A stretch of 64,000 nt of DNA. It comes from Litoreibacter ponti. Lineage in GTDB: Bacteria > Pseudomonadota > Alphaproteobacteria > Rhodobacterales > Rhodobacteraceae. The notes beneath the pieces were generated by a model. It did no database searches. It was not told where the DNA came from and saw only the letters and a list, made by a program, of their open reading frames with translations. The translations under genes were made by a program, and so were the position numbers. Positions 61,883 through 64,000 of this stretch are shown in pieces; positions within the stretch are counted from its first letter, which is position 1, and each line of letters opens with the position of its first letter. The stretch is taken from positions 124,001 to 188,000 of the forward strand of contig NZ_QBKS01000001.1 of assembly GCF_003054285.1 (NCBI RefSeq), in the 5' to 3' direction.

Positions 61883-62665
61883 ATGTATAATTTTGAACTC
61901 ACCCGGCCCTCCACCATCGCGGATGCGGTCTCGGCCCTGGCCTCGGACGAGGCGCAGGCCTTGGGCGGGGGCCAGACTCTGATCCCGACGCTCAAGCAGC
62001 GCTTGGCCAGTCCCGAGACGCTCGTCAGCCTCAGCGGCATCGACGAGATGAAAGGCATCTGCCGTGACGATGCGGGGCGGCTGTGCATCGGCGGGGCCAC
62101 GACCCATGCCGAAGTGGCCGCCGATGGCAGCTACCCCGCGCTGTCGGCCATGGCGTCGCACATCGGCGATCCGGCGGTGCGCAACCGCGGCACGATCGGC
62201 GGCTCGGTTGCCAATAACGACCCGGCCGCGTGCTACCCGTCTGCGGTGCTGGGCTCCGGTGCGACCGTGGTCACCAACACGCGCGAGATCGCGGCGGACG
62301 ACTACTTCCAGGGCATGTTCACCACCGCGCTGGAAGAAGGCGAAATCGTCACCGAGGTGAAATTCCCGGTGCCGGAGAAGGCGAATTACCAGAAGTTCGT
62401 GCAACCCGCCTCGCGCTTTGCGCTGGTGGGGGTCTTTGTCGCCAAATTCGCCGATGGCGTGCGGGTGGCTGTGACCGGCGCTTCCGAGGACGGCGTGTTC
62501 CGCTGGACCGAAGCGGAAGAGGCGCTGTCGGCGAATTTCGCCGCATCGGCGCTGGACGGGCTGGATGTTTCGGCGGACGGGATGATCTCGGACCTGCACG
62601 GCACCGGTGCGTATCGCGCGCATTTGGTGAAGGTGATGACCGGCAGGGCCGTCGCGGCCTGTTAA
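61883..62665 (+). CDS. coxM: Molybdenum hydroxylase (CODH-like) FAD subunit
   Basis: This 260-residue FAD subunit has the N-terminal FAD loop AQALGGGQTLIPTLKQRLAS and the second FAD segment ICIGGATTHAEVAAD-like LCIGGATTHAEVA. VRNRGTIGGSVANNDPAACY is the typical family motif. The C-terminal CODH-FAD domain contains ASRFALVGVFVAKFADGVRV. It is separated from coxL by 15 bases and followed directly by the hairpin array at 62670. Confidence 0.93.
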   Translation: MYNFELTRPSTIADAVSALASDEAQALGGGQTLIPTLKQRLASPETLVSLSGIDEMKGICRDDAGRLCIGGATTHAEVAADGSYPALSAMASHIGDPAVRNRGTIGGSVANNDPAACYPSAVLGSGATVVTNTREIAADDYFQGMFTTALEEGEIVTEVKFPVPEKANYQKFVQPASRFALVGVFVAKFADGVRVAVTGASEDGVFRWTEAEEALSANFAASALDGLDVSADGMISDLHGTGAYRAHLVKVMTGRAVAAC

Positions 62666-62669
62666 GGAG

Positions 62670-62744
62670 GCAATTTCTCTGTGAGAAATTGCGACCAAAT
62701 CCTTATGAAGGATTTGCGATCAGACTTTTCATAAAAGTCTGATC
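62670..62744. repeat. Array of three perfect hairpins between convergent operons
   Basis: Three stems, each with a 3-base loop, follow each other almost without gaps. They are GCAATTTCTC/GAGAAATTGC (62670-62692, 10 bp), CAAATCCTT/AAGGATTTG (62696-62716, 9 bp) and GATCAGACTTTT/AAAAGTCTGATC (62718-62744, 12 bp). The linkers give an imperfect direct repeat, TTGCGACCAAA and TTGCGATCAGA. The last hairpin runs into the stop codon of the metal permease gene. The array may terminate both operons, or be a dispersed intergenic repeat; its AT-rich arms differ from the GC-rich surroundings. Confidence 0.8.
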
Positions 62745-63564
62745 ACCCCATCGCGCGCCGCGCCACGCGGCGCGCGTTTAGGAAAGCTGCAACAAAAGCC
62801 GCCGTCATCAGCAGCACAATCGTCGGCGCAGGCGCGCTGTCGAGAAAGAAACTCGCGTAAACCCCCAGCACTGACGAGACAGTGGCGATTCCCATCGACA
62901 ACCACAGCATCACGCCGAAGCGTTTCGTCAGCAGAAACGCAATCGCGCCCGGCGCCACGAGAAATGCAATCGCCAGGATGATCCCCACCGCGGTCAGCGC
63001 CGCGACGACCACAAGCGAGATCACCGCCAGCAGCCCGAAATGCAGCGCCCGCACCGGCAGGCCCTGGGCGCGGGCCTGTTGCTCGTCAAAGGCATGCAGC
63101 AGCAGATCGCGCCAGAAGAACGCCATCAGCGCCGTGACCACCACCGCGATCACGCCGGTCTGCCACAGATCCGCGGTGCCGATCCCCAGCATGTTGCCAA
63201 AGAGGATATGATCGAGATGCACGTCGCTCTCGATCTTCGTGTACATCACGATCCCCAGCCCAAACATGCCCGAAAACACCACGCCCATCACCGTGTCGCG
63301 CTTCACGCGGCTGTTCTCGTCGATGAACCCGGTGAGCCCGGCGCAGGCCATGCCCGCCAGAAAGGCCCCGATCCCCAGCGGGATCCCCGCGATATAGGCC
63401 AGCACCACCCCCGGCAGCACCGCATGCGAGATGGCGTCGCCCATCAGCGACCAGCCTTTCAGAACCAGAAAGCACGAAAGCAGCCCGGCGGGCACCGCGA
63501 TCATCACCGAGATCAGCATCGCGTTCACCATGAACGGGAACTGGAAGGGCAGGGACCACTCCAT
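62743..63564 (-). CDS. Metal ABC transporter permease (ZnuB/MntB/SitD family)
   Basis: This inner-membrane permease of an ABC-3 importer for zinc, manganese or iron has 273 residues and about eight helices. WSLMGDAISHAVLPGVVLAY carries the conserved family motif, and VVAALTAVGIILAIAFLVAP the second; TIVLLMTAAFVAAFL lies near the end. The ATG at 63564 shares a base with the stop of the upstream permease gene (TGATG). Two different permease genes in a row suggest the Sit/Mnt ABCD type rather than ZnuABC; the ATPase and binding protein lie beyond the window. Confidence 0.9.
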   Translation of the reverse strand: MEWSLPFQFPFMVNAMLISVMIAVPAGLLSCFLVLKGWSLMGDAISHAVLPGVVLAYIAGIPLGIGAFLAGMACAGLTGFIDENSRVKRDTVMGVVFSGMFGLGIVMYTKIESDVHLDHILFGNMLGIGTADLWQTGVIAVVVTALMAFFWRDLLLHAFDEQQARAQGLPVRALHFGLLAVISLVVVAALTAVGIILAIAFLVAPGAIAFLLTKRFGVMLWLSMGIATVSSVLGVYASFFLDSAPAPTIVLLMTAAFVAAFLNARRVARRAMG

Positions 63565-64000
63565 CACGCCGCCTTCCTGGCACGCGCCCGCGCGGCGAGC
63601 ATCCCATGCTTGGGCGCAAACAGGAAGGCCAGCAGGAACAGCATTGTCTGCAGGCACACGATCACGCCGCCGGTCGCGCCGTCGAGGAAGTAGCTGATAT
63701 ACGCCCCCACCATCGAGCTGCCCGCGCCAATCGCCACGGAGATCGCCAGCAGCCGCGGGAAGCGGTCGGTCAGAAGATACGCGGTCGCCCCGGGCGTCAC
63801 CACCATGGCGATCACCAGAAAGGCGCCCACTGTCTGCAACGCCGCCACGGTCGAGGCGGAGAGCAGCGTGAAGAACATGATCTTCAAAAGGTCCGGGCGC
63901 AGTCCGATGGAGCGCGCGTGGCTCTCGTCAAAGAAGGTGACCATCAGATCCTTCCACTTGGCCAGCAAGATCACCAGCGACACGCCGCCAATCAGCGCCA
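63564..64000 (-). CDS. Metal ABC transporter permease, C-terminal part (cut by window edge)
   Basis: This is the C-terminal ~145 residues of a second ABC-3 permease. FDESHARSIGLRPDLLKIMF, QTVGAFLVIAMVVTPGATAY and LLTDRFPRLLAISVAIGAGS are typical of the family (compare the downstream gene). The frame is open to the right edge, so the start is not seen. Its tail AARARARKAA is basic and cytoplasmic. It pairs with the downstream permease through an overlapping TGATG. Confidence 0.88.
   Translation of the reverse strand, partial: ALIGGVSLVILLAKWKDLMVTFFDESHARSIGLRPDLLKIMFFTLLSASTVAALQTVGAFLVIAMVVTPGATAYLLTDRFPRLLAISVAIGAGSSMVGAYISYFLDGATGGVIVCLQTMLFLLAFLFAPKHGMLAARARARKAA

Noticed and set aside
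62670..62744. CRISPR-like repeat
   Set aside because: The three hairpins differ in sequence, there are no spacers of constant length and no cas genes.

Overview
The window is GC-rich DNA from an alphaproteobacterium, most probably a marine Rhodobacterales (Roseobacter-group) species. This is inferred from the gene content and layout: a fused MrpAB antiporter, a RutR-controlled reductive pyrimidine pathway, a urate-to-glyoxylate pathway with membrane-bound PuuD, a form II CO-dehydrogenase-like hydroxylase, an HpsN-like dehydrogenase, and tightly overlapping ATGA/GTGA operons. No rRNA, tRNA, CRISPR array, transposase or prophage gene was seen. The region reads as stable chromosome with many small catabolic operons.

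Left part (1-11900): the start of gpsA (cut by the window edge), galU with a clear terminator, and a six-gene Mrp cation/proton antiporter operon (mrpAB-C-D-E-F-G). Next comes a small divergent catabolic locus of unknown substrate. A GntR regulator, a Gfo/Idh/MocA oxidoreductase and an isopropylmalate/tartrate-dehydrogenase-like enzyme face an ABM-domain protein and a metallo-beta-lactamase-fold hydrolase, with a perfect 20-bp palindrome between them.

Pyrimidine block (11900-25209): preT, an Fpg-like DNA glycosylase gene, preA, a flavin reductase, rutR, beta-ureidopropionase (hyuC-like), a lipoprotein, dihydropyrimidinase, a small membrane protein, and a NitT/TauT-type ABC transporter with a GNAT gene inside it. 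A two-repeat small protein of unknown function follows. Two RutR-type operators lie upstream of preT and hyuC, one of them nearly ideal. Together these genes would import pyrimidines and degrade them reductively to beta-amino acids.

Unknown-substrate operon (25206-35441, minus strand): ten colinear genes. These are an HpsN/HisD-family dehydrogenase, three double-domain NTF2/SnoaL-like proteins, a LacI regulator, a stand-alone Lrp/AsnC ligand-binding domain and a complete branched-chain-type (HAAT) ABC transporter. A perfect LacI-type operator lies at the head. This is the best candidate in the window for an undescribed pathway.

Redox block (35504-49100): an EamA transporter, cytochrome c maturation genes ccmF-ccmG-ccmH-ccmI, a DsbD-like reductase, a DsbA-like oxidase/isomerase and a cytochrome bd-type quinol oxidase. 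GAPDH, a Tat-exported L,D-transpeptidase and a phosphomannomutase/phosphoglucomutase follow.

Purine block (49173-58000): NCS2 permease, allA, allE, a puuE-uraD fusion, divergent uraH, a DUF2189 membrane protein, a TetR/DUF1772 pair, a LysR regulator and puuD. A similar 19-bp motif lies upstream of both puuE-uraD and the LysR gene/puuD, which suggests a common regulator. Immediately after puuD come coxG-coxS-(small secreted protein)-coxL-coxM, a form II CODH-like molybdenum hydroxylase. An unusual array of three perfect hairpins separates these from the permease genes of a metal (Zn/Mn) ABC transporter that runs off the right edge.
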